NCBI RefSeq assembly: GCF_900177325.1
Contig: NZ_FXBL01000004.1
Span: 2,542,001-2,606,000, forward strand
Direction of reading: 5' to 3'
From: Mesorhizobium australicum
Lineage (GTDB): Bacteria; Pseudomonadota; Alphaproteobacteria; Rhizobiales; Rhizobiaceae
DNA: 64,000 bases
Shown here: one piece after another, positions 8,823-15,885 of the stretch
Layout of the letters: every line of letters begins with the position of its first letter
Position numbering within the stretch: position 1 is the first letter of the stretch
Program-made: the position numbers and the translations under genes
Notes under the pieces: generated by a model
What the model was told of the DNA's origin: nothing
Seen by the model: only the letters and a program-made list of their open reading frames with translations
Database searches by the model: none

Positions 8823-9617
8823 TCATGGCGCACCGTGGCCGGACAGTATCTGCGCCGCACCCCGCAGCGCTACGCGGAACGCCTCATCGAAACTCACCCC
8901 GGTGGCGGACCAGTCTTGCACGCCCTTTTCGTTGAGCATCCGGAAATTGGCGATCCAGCCCAGCGACTCGTCGCTCCATCGCAGCGTGATCGCCAGCGGC
9001 ACGTCCCCGGCGGCAGCCTCCCGCAGCGCCTCCAGCTGCTCGGGTGAGGGTAGCTCGCCGCCGATTTCGGGCCGGGCCGTTGCGCGGGGCAGTGAGACAT
9101 CGAGCGCCAGGGGGCTCGCCGCCAGTTCGAGCGACTCGCGCATATAGGGTGTTTCAGGACCGTCGGACGACAGGACGAAGGCGTCGTCGCCGCGTGCCAC
9201 ATGCACGAAGGCGGCGATGCGCGGCCGCGGCAGCGGCCAGGGATTGGAACCGAGCTGAGCCAGAAGATCGTCGACATGCACCGGATCGAAGAGACACGTC
9301 AGGTCATGCGGACGGGCGTAGCTGCCCTGTTCGTCGTGGATCGGCACGCCTTCTAGTCGGTCCCGGTAGCGGAAGGACGACACGTGGCTCCGAGCCTGTT
9401 CGATGACCGCGTCCATTGCCGCATTGTGCAGCAGCCGCTGGTCGCCGGACACGCGCACCAGCATTTTCGGCACGCACTCGCGCAAGCCGATGAGCCGGTT
9501 CTCCTCGCTCGTGCCGGTGACGACGACCGTGGAACTGTAAAGGTTGAGCTCCTCGGCCGCGGCCGCACCCGATGCGGCGCCGGCGAGGATCGATGCGAGA
9601 AGCAGTCTGCGGATCAC
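8823..9617 (-). CDS. DUF2066 domain protein, exported
   Basis: A 264-residue protein. The reading frame is open much further upstream, but the GTG at 9617 is chosen because AGAAGG lies seven bases before it and because it creates a signal peptide (IRRLLLASILAGAASGAAAA) directly before EELNLYSS. The middle contains GTSEENRLIGLRECVPKMLVRVSG-like features of DUF2066, a family of periplasmic or outer-membrane proteins of unknown function; the quoted feature spans residues 33-56. No catalytic motif is seen. The gene lies 61 bases upstream of hemB on the same strand and may share its message. Confidence 0.8.
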   Translation of the reverse strand: MIRRLLLASILAGAASGAAAAEELNLYSSTVVVTGTSEENRLIGLRECVPKMLVRVSGDQRLLHNAAMDAVIEQARSHVSSFRYRDRLEGVPIHDEQGSYARPHDLTCLFDPVHVDDLLAQLGSNPWPLPRPRIAAFVHVARGDDAFVLSSDGPETPYMRESLELAASPLALDVSLPRATARPEIGGELPSPEQLEALREAAAGDVPLAITLRWSDESLGWIANFRMLNEKGVQDWSATGVSFDEAFRVALRGAAQILSGHGAP

Positions 9618-9779
9618 TGGAACGCCTTCTGCAAAGCCGATGCTCTTCGCGCGCCATTGACGCGCTTTGGCTGACGATCCTAGACCGAGATGCGCACGCA
9701 TTGAAGCTGCCTGTAATGGTGACCCGCGCGTTGGACTAGAGCGGGGGCGGGCCGGCGGCATTGCAAGGGAGAGAGCAGG

Positions 9780-10823
9780 ATGGACGCAGCTTCCGAGGAT
9801 GAAATCCGCTTCGAGCGGCGCGGCCGCGCCGCGATCGTCACGCTCAACCGGCCCAAGGCGCTGAACGCGGTCACGCATGGCATGGTGCTCGCGCTGGCTG
9901 CCAAGCTGCCGGAATGGGATGCCGATCCGAGCGTCGACGCGGTGGTCGTCAAGGCGGAGGGCAGGGCCTTCTCGGCTGGCGGCGACATCATGGACATCTA
10001 TCAGGCCGGCAAGGCCGGCAAGCCTGCGGTGCAGTTCTTCGCCGATGAATACCGGCTCAACGCGGCGATCCACAATTTCCGCAAGCCCTATGTCGCGCTG
10101 ATCGACGGCATCGTCATGGGCGGCGGTGTCGGCGTGTCCTTCCACGGCTCGCATCGCGTGCTGGGGGAGAAGGCGCAGTTCGCCATGCCCGAGGTCGGCA
10201 TCGGCTTCTTTCCGGATGTCGGCGGGAGTTATCTCCTGTCGCGCATCAAAGGCGGCTACGGCCTCTATCTCGGACTGACCGGTGCGCGCATCGGCGCGGG
10301 CGATGCGCTCCATGCCGGCCTCGCCACCCACGCCGTCGCCTCGGCGGATATCACCGCAGTCGAGGCAGGGATCGTCGAGACCGGCGATCCCAACCGCGTC
10401 CTGAGGGACCTGTGCATCAAGCCCGAGCGCAAGCTGGACGAGGGCGACGCAGTTTCCGTCGGGCTTCATTTCTCCCTTGGCACGCTGAACGACGTGATCG
10501 AGAGCCTCACCCAGGCTGCCAGCCGGGACGAGTTCGCGGCAGCGACGCTGGACACCCTCTCCAAGCGCTCGCCGACGAGCCTCCATGTCGCCTTCCGCCA
10601 GATCACCGATGGCGCGGCGCTGAGCATGGAAGAATGCATGAAGATGGAGTACCGCATCCTGAACCGCATGCTCGTCGGTCACGACTTCTACGAGGGCATT
10701 CGCGCCGCGATCATCGACAAGGGCGACACGCCGAATTGGAAGCCGGCGACGCTGGCGGAGATAGACCTCGAGGCGATCGACGCCTACTTTGCCCCTCTTC
10801 CCGGAGGCGAGCTGGTTATCTAG
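9780..10823 (+). CDS. 3-Hydroxyisobutyryl-CoA hydrolase (crotonase fold)
   Basis: A 347-residue protein of the enoyl-CoA hydratase/isomerase superfamily, longer than a plain hydratase (about 260) and in the range of 3-hydroxyisobutyryl-CoA hydrolase of valine breakdown. The oxyanion-hole loops are SAGGDIMDIY (near residue 63) and GIVMGGGVGVSFHGSHR (near 113). The signature AMPEVGIGFFPDVGGSYLLSR near residue 136 contains the glutamate and aspartate used for CoA-ester hydrolysis, and is typical of this subfamily rather than of hydratases. The C-terminal extension characteristic of the family is present. GGGAGAGAGCAGG precedes the ATG. An assignment to another acyl-CoA hydrolase cannot be excluded. 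Confidence 0.85.
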   Translation: MDAASEDEIRFERRGRAAIVTLNRPKALNAVTHGMVLALAAKLPEWDADPSVDAVVVKAEGRAFSAGGDIMDIYQAGKAGKPAVQFFADEYRLNAAIHNFRKPYVALIDGIVMGGGVGVSFHGSHRVLGEKAQFAMPEVGIGFFPDVGGSYLLSRIKGGYGLYLGLTGARIGAGDALHAGLATHAVASADITAVEAGIVETGDPNRVLRDLCIKPERKLDEGDAVSVGLHFSLGTLNDVIESLTQAASRDEFAAATLDTLSKRSPTSLHVAFRQITDGAALSMEECMKMEYRILNRMLVGHDFYEGIRAAIIDKGDTPNWKPATLAEIDLEAIDAYFAPLPGGELVI

Positions 10824-10922
10824 AACGTCTCCGGGAACGGAGTCGTCCGCGATGCACTCTCTCTTTGTTTCGACGCAATTCCGGCCTCAGGATCGCTGTG
10901 CACGTTTGCCGGGATTGTTCTG

Positions 10923-11342
10923 ATGGCCTATCGCGAAAGTCCCGCAGTGCTGCGGCCGACCGCGGTTCAGCAGGCGTTCTGGTGGTTCCATCGCATCATC
11001 GCCGCATACTGCATCATGTTCGGTACGCTCTACTGGGTGCGGTTGATCGGCTTCTATGACGGGGCTCTGTGGCGGTTCGATCTCATGCCGGTGCATTGGC
11101 AGATCGCTGCAACCGCGCTCGCGGCGCTTTATCCCTTCGCCGGCATCGGCCTGTGGATGATCACATCGTGGGGGCCCGTCATCTGGGTTCTGTGCGCCGG
11201 GACCGAGATCGTGATGTATGCCGGCTTTCCCGAACTCTTCGGCGCCAAATACTCCGTCGTCGCGTCCCATCTCTTGGTCGCGTGCATCTATCTCGGGTTT
11301 CGGGTGATCCTGCATTTCCGGCAGCGCCGGCCCGCGACCTGA
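10923..11342 (+). CDS. DUF6163-like four-helix membrane protein
   Basis: A 139-residue integral membrane protein with four hydrophobic segments (about residues 20-42, 58-80, 82-100 and 108-128) joined by short loops, and a basic C-terminus (HFRQRRPAT). It resembles the Rhizobiales family DUF6163, often found beside the MarR-type gene ldtR, as here (201 bases upstream on the same strand). No function is known; the conserved position suggests, without proof, a role in the cell envelope. Start: ATG at 10923 following TTGTTCTG, with no strong ribosome site. Confidence 0.75.
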   Translation: MAYRESPAVLRPTAVQQAFWWFHRIIAAYCIMFGTLYWVRLIGFYDGALWRFDLMPVHWQIAATALAALYPFAGIGLWMITSWGPVIWVLCAGTEIVMYAGFPELFGAKYSVVASHLLVACIYLGFRVILHFRQRRPAT

Positions 11343-11543
11343 GACTGCCTGCCGCAACGATTAAATTTTTCATAATCGGGCATCTTAACCAATTCATTTA
11401 CCACAAATTAGGCTTCGTTCGGATTCGCGGCTGGTAAGCAGCGGTTAAGGCTGGCGTTTAAGTCGAATTTTATGGGTCAATGCTACGGTTGGGCCAAGGT
11501 GAGAAAACAAAAAGTCACCGGGCGACAAACGAGAGGCAAGACC
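11343..11543 (+). promoter_or_regulatory. AT-rich upstream region of ldtR
   Basis: This 201-base gap is distinctly AT-rich (TTAAATTTTTCATAAT at 11361-11376) compared with the coding sequence on both sides, as expected for a promoter region. Two segments may be regulator sites. At 11385, TTAACCAATTCATTTAC resembles, imperfectly, the alphaproteobacterial CtrA pattern TTAA-N7-TTAA. At 11441-11448, GCGGTTAA is the reverse complement of TTAACCGC at 14433-14440 upstream of the L,D-transpeptidase gene. Neither match is strong enough to name a binding protein. Confidence 0.35.
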
Positions 11544-12059
11544 ATGATCAACGCGCGACCCACGCAGAAGGCCGCCCCGGTTCAGGACGACCGGAAGGAC
11601 GCCATCCGCACCCTCTACATGGAATCCCTCCAGCTCGTTGAGCGGCTGCACCGCCGTCTTCTCGACGTGATCAAGGATGAATTCGACCGCAACGGCCGTT
11701 CCGACATCAACGCGATCCAGGCGCTGCTGCTGTTCAACATCGGCAATGCCGAGCTGACCGCTGGCGAGCTGCGCTCGCGCGGCTATTATCTCGGCTCGAA
11801 CGTGTCGTACAACCTGAAGAAGCTGGTTGATCTCGGCTTCATCAACCATCAGCGTTCGCGCATCGACCGCCGCTCGGTCCGCGTCAGCTTGACCCCGAAG
11901 GGGACGGCCGTGGCCGACGTCGTCGGCAAGCTCTACGAGCGCCACGTCGGATCGATCGAGCAGGTCGGCGGCATCAACTCGGAAGAGTTCAAGCAGATGA
12001 ACCGTGCCCTCCAGCGCCTCGACCGCTTCTGGAACGACACGATCGCCTATCGGATGTGA
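11544..12059 (+). CDS. ldtR: MarR-family transcriptional regulator LdtR
   Basis: A 171-residue DNA-binding regulator. The winged helix-turn-helix spans about residues 50-115: LTAGELRSRGYYLGSNVSYN is helix-turn-helix and RSRIDRRSVRVSLTPKG the wing. The sequence agrees with LdtR, described in Liberibacter and Sinorhizobium as a regulator of an L,D-transpeptidase gene and of stress tolerance and motility; MarR proteins act as dimers and their binding can be altered by small ligands. The target type of gene lies 2.4 kb downstream (14491), separated by a flavin monooxygenase gene. Start ATG at 11544 is preceded by GAGAGGCAAG; an upstream in-frame ATG at 11472 gives residues unlike the family. Confidence 0.9.
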   Translation: MINARPTQKAAPVQDDRKDAIRTLYMESLQLVERLHRRLLDVIKDEFDRNGRSDINAIQALLLFNIGNAELTAGELRSRGYYLGSNVSYNLKKLVDLGFINHQRSRIDRRSVRVSLTPKGTAVADVVGKLYERHVGSIEQVGGINSEEFKQMNRALQRLDRFWNDTIAYRM

Positions 12060-12560
12060 TCGGACACAACGCGGAAATCGGCCTTCGATAGTCTTCTCTC
12101 GAAGGCAGCCGCGCACCGGACACAGGCCGCCGCGCTGCCTCTTGCTTACCCACGGTGCCGCTCGTTTGATTGCGAGCGCACCGACGGCGTGAGCTTCAGA
12201 CATTAACGAGACATATCGCCCGCCCTGGCTCTGAGGGCGCATCCGGCTGGCATCTTCGGCTACCGTTCTGCGGCTGACGCTCGGGTATCCCGCCGCGTCT
12301 CCGGCCATTGCCAAAAAGTTCACAGCTGTGAAAGTTTCTATCGCATCCGCGAAATCGTTGACTTGATCCCGTGGCGGTCGGATGCTTCCCGAAAGATTGG
12401 CTCAAGCCAGTCCTTGGGAGGATGCGTCACGCATCGGCATCGCTGAAGGCCCGTTCACTGAACGTGCCGAGAACCTGTGTGCGGCCTATGTCGCGCGTTG
12501 GTTCTTGAGGCTCCGTCATCTCTCCCGACGACCGGCTGTTCGTTTAGGGAAGGTAATGAC
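12060..12560. other. 501-base non-coding gap between ldtR and the monooxygenase gene
   Basis: No convincing gene is seen: the short open frames here lack ribosome sites and family-like sequence. The region holds one perfect 14-base palindrome (12319-12332, listed separately) and less G+C-rich patches such as AAAAAGTTCACAGC. The final part (from about 12530) contains GTTTAGGGAAGGTAATGAC, the ribosome site of the next gene. Possible contents are a promoter with operator for the monooxygenase gene, or a small RNA, neither of which can be shown from sequence alone. Confidence 0.5.
12319..12332. promoter_or_regulatory. Perfect 14-base palindrome, candidate operator
   Basis: TTCACAGCTGTGAA is a perfect inverted repeat without spacer, lying in the 501-base gap 229 bases upstream of the monooxygenase start. 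Its size and symmetry fit the binding site of a dimeric repressor or activator. I cannot tell which regulator binds; LdtR, whose gene is adjacent, is one candidate by position only. Confidence 0.4.
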
Positions 12561-14213
12561 ATGACTGACCGGAACCGGAGTGGGAACGGCGTTTCGCCCG
12601 CGAAGCGCGTCGACGTCATCGTCGTGGGGGCAGGCTTTGGCGGCATGTACGCCACCTACAAGTTCCGCGAGATGGGCAAGAATGTCGTCTCGATCGAGGC
12701 CGGCGGCGACGTGGGCGGCGTTTGGTACTGGAACCGCTATCCGGGCGCGCGCTGCGATCTGATGAGTGTCGACTACAGCTACGGTTTCTCTCCCGAGGTC
12801 GAGCAGGAGTGGACCTGGAGCGAGCAATTCGCCGGTCAACCCGAGATCCTCGCCTATGCCAACTTCGTCGCCGACAAGCTCGACCTGCGCAAGCACTACC
12901 TGTTCAACACCCGCGTCGTGAGCGCGGTCTGGAACGAAGCGGCGAAGGTCTGGCGGGCCACCACCGACAAGGGCGAAGTTCTGGAAGCGCCGTATTGCAT
13001 CATGACGACAGGGCCGCTGTCGATCCCGAAGGATCCCGATATCCCGGGCATCGACAAGTTCAAGGGCCTGCTCCTGCGTGCGCAAAAGTGGCCGCACGAG
13101 CCGGTCAGCTTCGAAGGCAAACGCGTCGGGTTGATCGGCACCGGCTCGACCGGCATCCAGGTGGTGCAGGAGGTCGGGCGCAAGGCCGGTGAACTGTTCG
13201 TCTTCCAGCGCACGCCGAGCTTTACGCTCCCGATGCGCAACCATGTCATCGATGCGGATTATGCAGCCGAGATGAAGCGTAACTATCGCGCCATGCGCGA
13301 GGCGATGCGCAACAATCCGACCGGCGGCACGCGTCCGGCGACGACGCGGCCTTATTTCAGCCTGCCGCCGCAGCAGAGGCAGCAGGTTATGGAGCAGGCC
13401 TGGATCAACGGCGGCCACACCTTCCTCGGCTCGTTCTCGGATCTGATGACCAACGAGGAGGCAAACGGCCAGGTCGCCGACTTCGTCCGCGACAAGATCG
13501 GCCAGATCGTCAAGGATCCGAAGACGGCGGAAGCGCTGAAGCCGCGCGGCTACCCGATCTTCGCCCGGCGTCCATGCCTCGATACCGACTATTACGAGAC
13601 CTACAATCTGCCGAACGTGCATCTGGTCAACGTCAAAGAAGACCCGATCGTCGAGATCACCGAAAAGGGAATCCGCACCGAGAGCGGCGAGACCGAGCTC
13701 GACATCCTGATCTTCGCCACCGGCTATGACGCGCTTACCGGAGCGCTTCTTGCCTTCGACGTTGTCGGCCGCGACGGCCGCAACCTGAAGGACAAGTGGA
13801 AGAGCGGTCCGCGTTCCTATCTCGGGTTCATGCTGGAAGGCTTCCCGAACATGTTCGCGCCGAGCGGACCCAACGGTCCCGCCGCGCTCGCCAACCTGAT
13901 CACCATCGCCGAGCACGACGTCGACTGGATCGCCGAGATGATCTCCTGGATGGAGGCGAACGGCGTGAGGACCGTTGAGCCGACGGCAGAGGCAGAAGAC
14001 GGCTGGATGAAGATGGTGCTGACGATGGCGGAGAAATCGCTCATTCGCAAGGCGAACACCTGGTGGGTCGGCGCCAACGTCAAGGGCAAGCCGCAAGGCC
14101 TAACCATGTTCATCGGCGGTTTTGCCAAGTATCGCGAGCTGTGCGAAGCCGCTGCGCAGAACCGCAAGGCGAACTTCGTCTTCGACCGACCGGCGGTGAC
14201 GGCCGCAGCCTGA
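12561..14213 (+). CDS. Baeyer-Villiger-like flavin-containing monooxygenase
   Basis: A 550-residue FAD/NADPH enzyme. VIVVGAGFGGMYATYK at residues 20-35 is the FAD Rossmann motif; GGVWYWNRYPGARCD at 52-66 is the second class-B signature; GLIGTGSTGIQ near 191 binds NADPH. The Baeyer-Villiger fingerprint FxGxxxHxxxW is present as FKGLLLRAQKWP at residues 167-178, but the histidine is arginine (R173). The protein is close to cyclohexanone or phenylacetone monooxygenases in length and layout, so oxygen insertion into a ketone or oxidation of a heteroatom is the likely reaction, with unknown substrate. Start ATG 12561 has GGGAAGG eight bases before. It sits between ldtR and the transpeptidase gene without an obvious functional link. 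Confidence 0.85.
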   Translation: MTDRNRSGNGVSPAKRVDVIVVGAGFGGMYATYKFREMGKNVVSIEAGGDVGGVWYWNRYPGARCDLMSVDYSYGFSPEVEQEWTWSEQFAGQPEILAYANFVADKLDLRKHYLFNTRVVSAVWNEAAKVWRATTDKGEVLEAPYCIMTTGPLSIPKDPDIPGIDKFKGLLLRAQKWPHEPVSFEGKRVGLIGTGSTGIQVVQEVGRKAGELFVFQRTPSFTLPMRNHVIDADYAAEMKRNYRAMREAMRNNPTGGTRPATTRPYFSLPPQQRQQVMEQAWINGGHTFLGSFSDLMTNEEANGQVADFVRDKIGQIVKDPKTAEALKPRGYPIFARRPCLDTDYYETYNLPNVHLVNVKEDPIVEITEKGIRTESGETELDILIFATGYDALTGALLAFDVVGRDGRNLKDKWKSGPRSYLGFMLEGFPNMFAPSGPNGPAALANLITIAEHDVDWIAEMISWMEANGVRTVEPTAEAEDGWMKMVLTMAEKSLIRKANTWWVGANVKGKPQGLTMFIGGFAKYRELCEAAAQNRKANFVFDRPAVTAAA

Positions 14214-14242
14214 CGCCGAAATCAGCGACAGACGAACTTCCT

Positions 14243-14264
14243 AGGCCGGCGCCCGCGCCGGCCT
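14243..14264 (+). terminator. GC-rich hairpin after the monooxygenase gene
   Basis: Eight perfect G:C pairs (GGCCGGCG at 14244-14251 with CGCCGGCC at 14256-14263) close a four-base loop, with an added A:T pair. Only two T follow, so this is a poor intrinsic terminator and may act with Rho or as an end-protecting hairpin. Confidence 0.45.
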
Positions 14265-14490
14265 TCGCGCATTCGGTGGCACCGGCGAATAACGCCATCG
14301 TGAGTTGGCGGGGCCACCGTAACGCCATATTTGCGTGAAATCGCAGAAGGTGAAGAGGGTTTCCGTATGCATCGCCCGTGACAGGTTCTCCGGGCAGACG
14401 CTTGATCGGTCGTCGTCATGGTTGGCGATATGTTAACCGCGCCGACCTAGCCTCAGGCCGATTGCCGCACGGACAGACGGGATAGCTGGA

Positions 14491-15747
14491 ATGAAGATGA
14501 AGACGAGCCGCCGCACGTTTCTCCTGAGCGCAGGCGCACTGGCCGCTACCGCCTATGGTGCGCAGGCGCAGGACGTGATCCAGGACATCCTCAACGCCAA
14601 CCGCCGCGGTTCCTGGGACGACCAGTTCGACGCACGCGCGAGTTCCAAGGCGGCCAAGGTCTCCTCGCATCTGCCGATCTTCAGCCCCGAGACGATCGCC
14701 TATGTGGAGCAGGCCATCGGCCAGTATTCCAACATCGTGGCGCAGGGTGGCTGGCCCGACGTGCCGGCGACCAAGAAGCTCAAGCTCGGCGTGGTCGATC
14801 CGGATGTCGAGGTGCTGCGTCGCCGGCTGATGATCAGTGGCGATCTCGCTTCGTCCGCTGGCATGTCGCGCTCGTTCGATTCCTATGTCGATTCCGCGCT
14901 CAAGCGCTTCCAGGCCCGCCATGGCCTGCCGGCCGACGGCGTGACAGGAAAATACACCTATGCAGCGCTGAACGTGACCGCGCAGGTGCGCCTTGGCCAG
15001 CTCGAGACCAATCTGGTGCGCCTGCGCTCCATGTCGGGCTTCCTGGGCGACCGCTATGTGATGGTGAACATCCCGGCCGCGCAGATCGAGGCCGTCGAAG
15101 GCAACCGCGTGGTGCAGCGCCACACGGCCATCGTCGGCAAGATCGACCGCCAGACGCCGATCCTCAATTCCAAGATCAACGAGGTGATCGTCAATCCGTA
15201 CTGGAACGCGCCGGAATCGATCGTCATCAAGGACATCATTCCGCATATGCGGAAGAACCCGACCTATCTCACCGACAACTCGATCCGCTTGATCGCGCCG
15301 GACGGGACCGAGGTCGATCCGGCTTCGGTCGACTGGAACACCAACGACGCGGTAAAATATCGCTTCCGTCAGGATCCGGGCAAGATCAACGCGATGGCCT
15401 CGGTGAAGATCAATTTCCCGAATCCGCATGCGGTCTACATGCACGACACGCCGCAGCAGAGCCTGTTCTCCAAGCTGATGCGCTTTGATTCGTCGGGCTG
15501 CGTGCGCGTCCAGAACGTGCGTGACCTCGTGACCTGGCTGCTGCGCGACACGCCCGGCTGGAACCGTCAGCGCTTCGAGGAGACGATCCGTTCCGGCGAG
15601 AACACCCCAGTGGCGCTGACCAACCCGGTGCCGGTTTACTTTACCTACGTCACCGCTTGGTCGACTGGCGACGGCGTCGTCCACTTCCGCGACGACATCT
15701 ATGCGCGCGACGGCGTGGACGAGCTGCAGCTCTCTACCGCACTCTGA
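14491..15747 (+). CDS. L,D-transpeptidase with peptidoglycan-binding domain
   Basis: A 418-residue exported enzyme that makes 3-3 cross-links in peptidoglycan or attaches proteins to it. SRRTFLLSAGALAATA (residues 6-21) is a Tat-like signal (twin arginine) ending in AYGAQAQ. A PG-binding domain covers roughly residues 100-162 (ALKRFQARHGLPADGVTG), and a YkuD catalytic domain follows from about 188. The active site is HDTPQQSLF with H318 and SSGCVRV with C337. This is the type of gene controlled by LdtR in Liberibacter and Sinorhizobium (LdtP). The start at 14491 lies after GATAGCTGGA. A strong terminator follows at 15773. Confidence 0.92.
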   Translation: MKMKTSRRTFLLSAGALAATAYGAQAQDVIQDILNANRRGSWDDQFDARASSKAAKVSSHLPIFSPETIAYVEQAIGQYSNIVAQGGWPDVPATKKLKLGVVDPDVEVLRRRLMISGDLASSAGMSRSFDSYVDSALKRFQARHGLPADGVTGKYTYAALNVTAQVRLGQLETNLVRLRSMSGFLGDRYVMVNIPAAQIEAVEGNRVVQRHTAIVGKIDRQTPILNSKINEVIVNPYWNAPESIVIKDIIPHMRKNPTYLTDNSIRLIAPDGTEVDPASVDWNTNDAVKYRFRQDPGKINAMASVKINFPNPHAVYMHDTPQQSLFSKLMRFDSSGCVRVQNVRDLVTWLLRDTPGWNRQRFEETIRSGENTPVALTNPVPVYFTYVTAWSTGDGVVHFRDDIYARDGVDELQLSTAL

Positions 15748-15772
15748 GACGTTCGAACGTGCCTTTTGGCAG

Positions 15773-15798
15773 GGCGGGTCCGTCGGGCCCGCCTTTTT
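15773..15798 (+). terminator. Intrinsic terminator after the L,D-transpeptidase gene
   Basis: A nine-pair stem (GGCGGGTCC at 15773-15781 with GGGCCCGCC at 15785-15793, one G-T wobble) closes a three-base loop and is followed by five T. It lies 25 bases after the stop codon and separates this gene from the following TPR-CHAT gene. Confidence 0.88.
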
Positions 15799-15885
15799 GC
15801 ATGGGGTTCTGGCCGATGCCGACTTAGTGGCGCCATAATTGTGAACGGCAATCGGCGGTGATCGGGATGGGCCGGGTGCGCGCCG

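Noticed and set aside
12196..12405. A 69-codon frame on the minus strand in the ldtR-monooxygenase gap
   Set aside because: No ribosome site, R/S/G-rich shadow-like composition and overlap with the palindrome.
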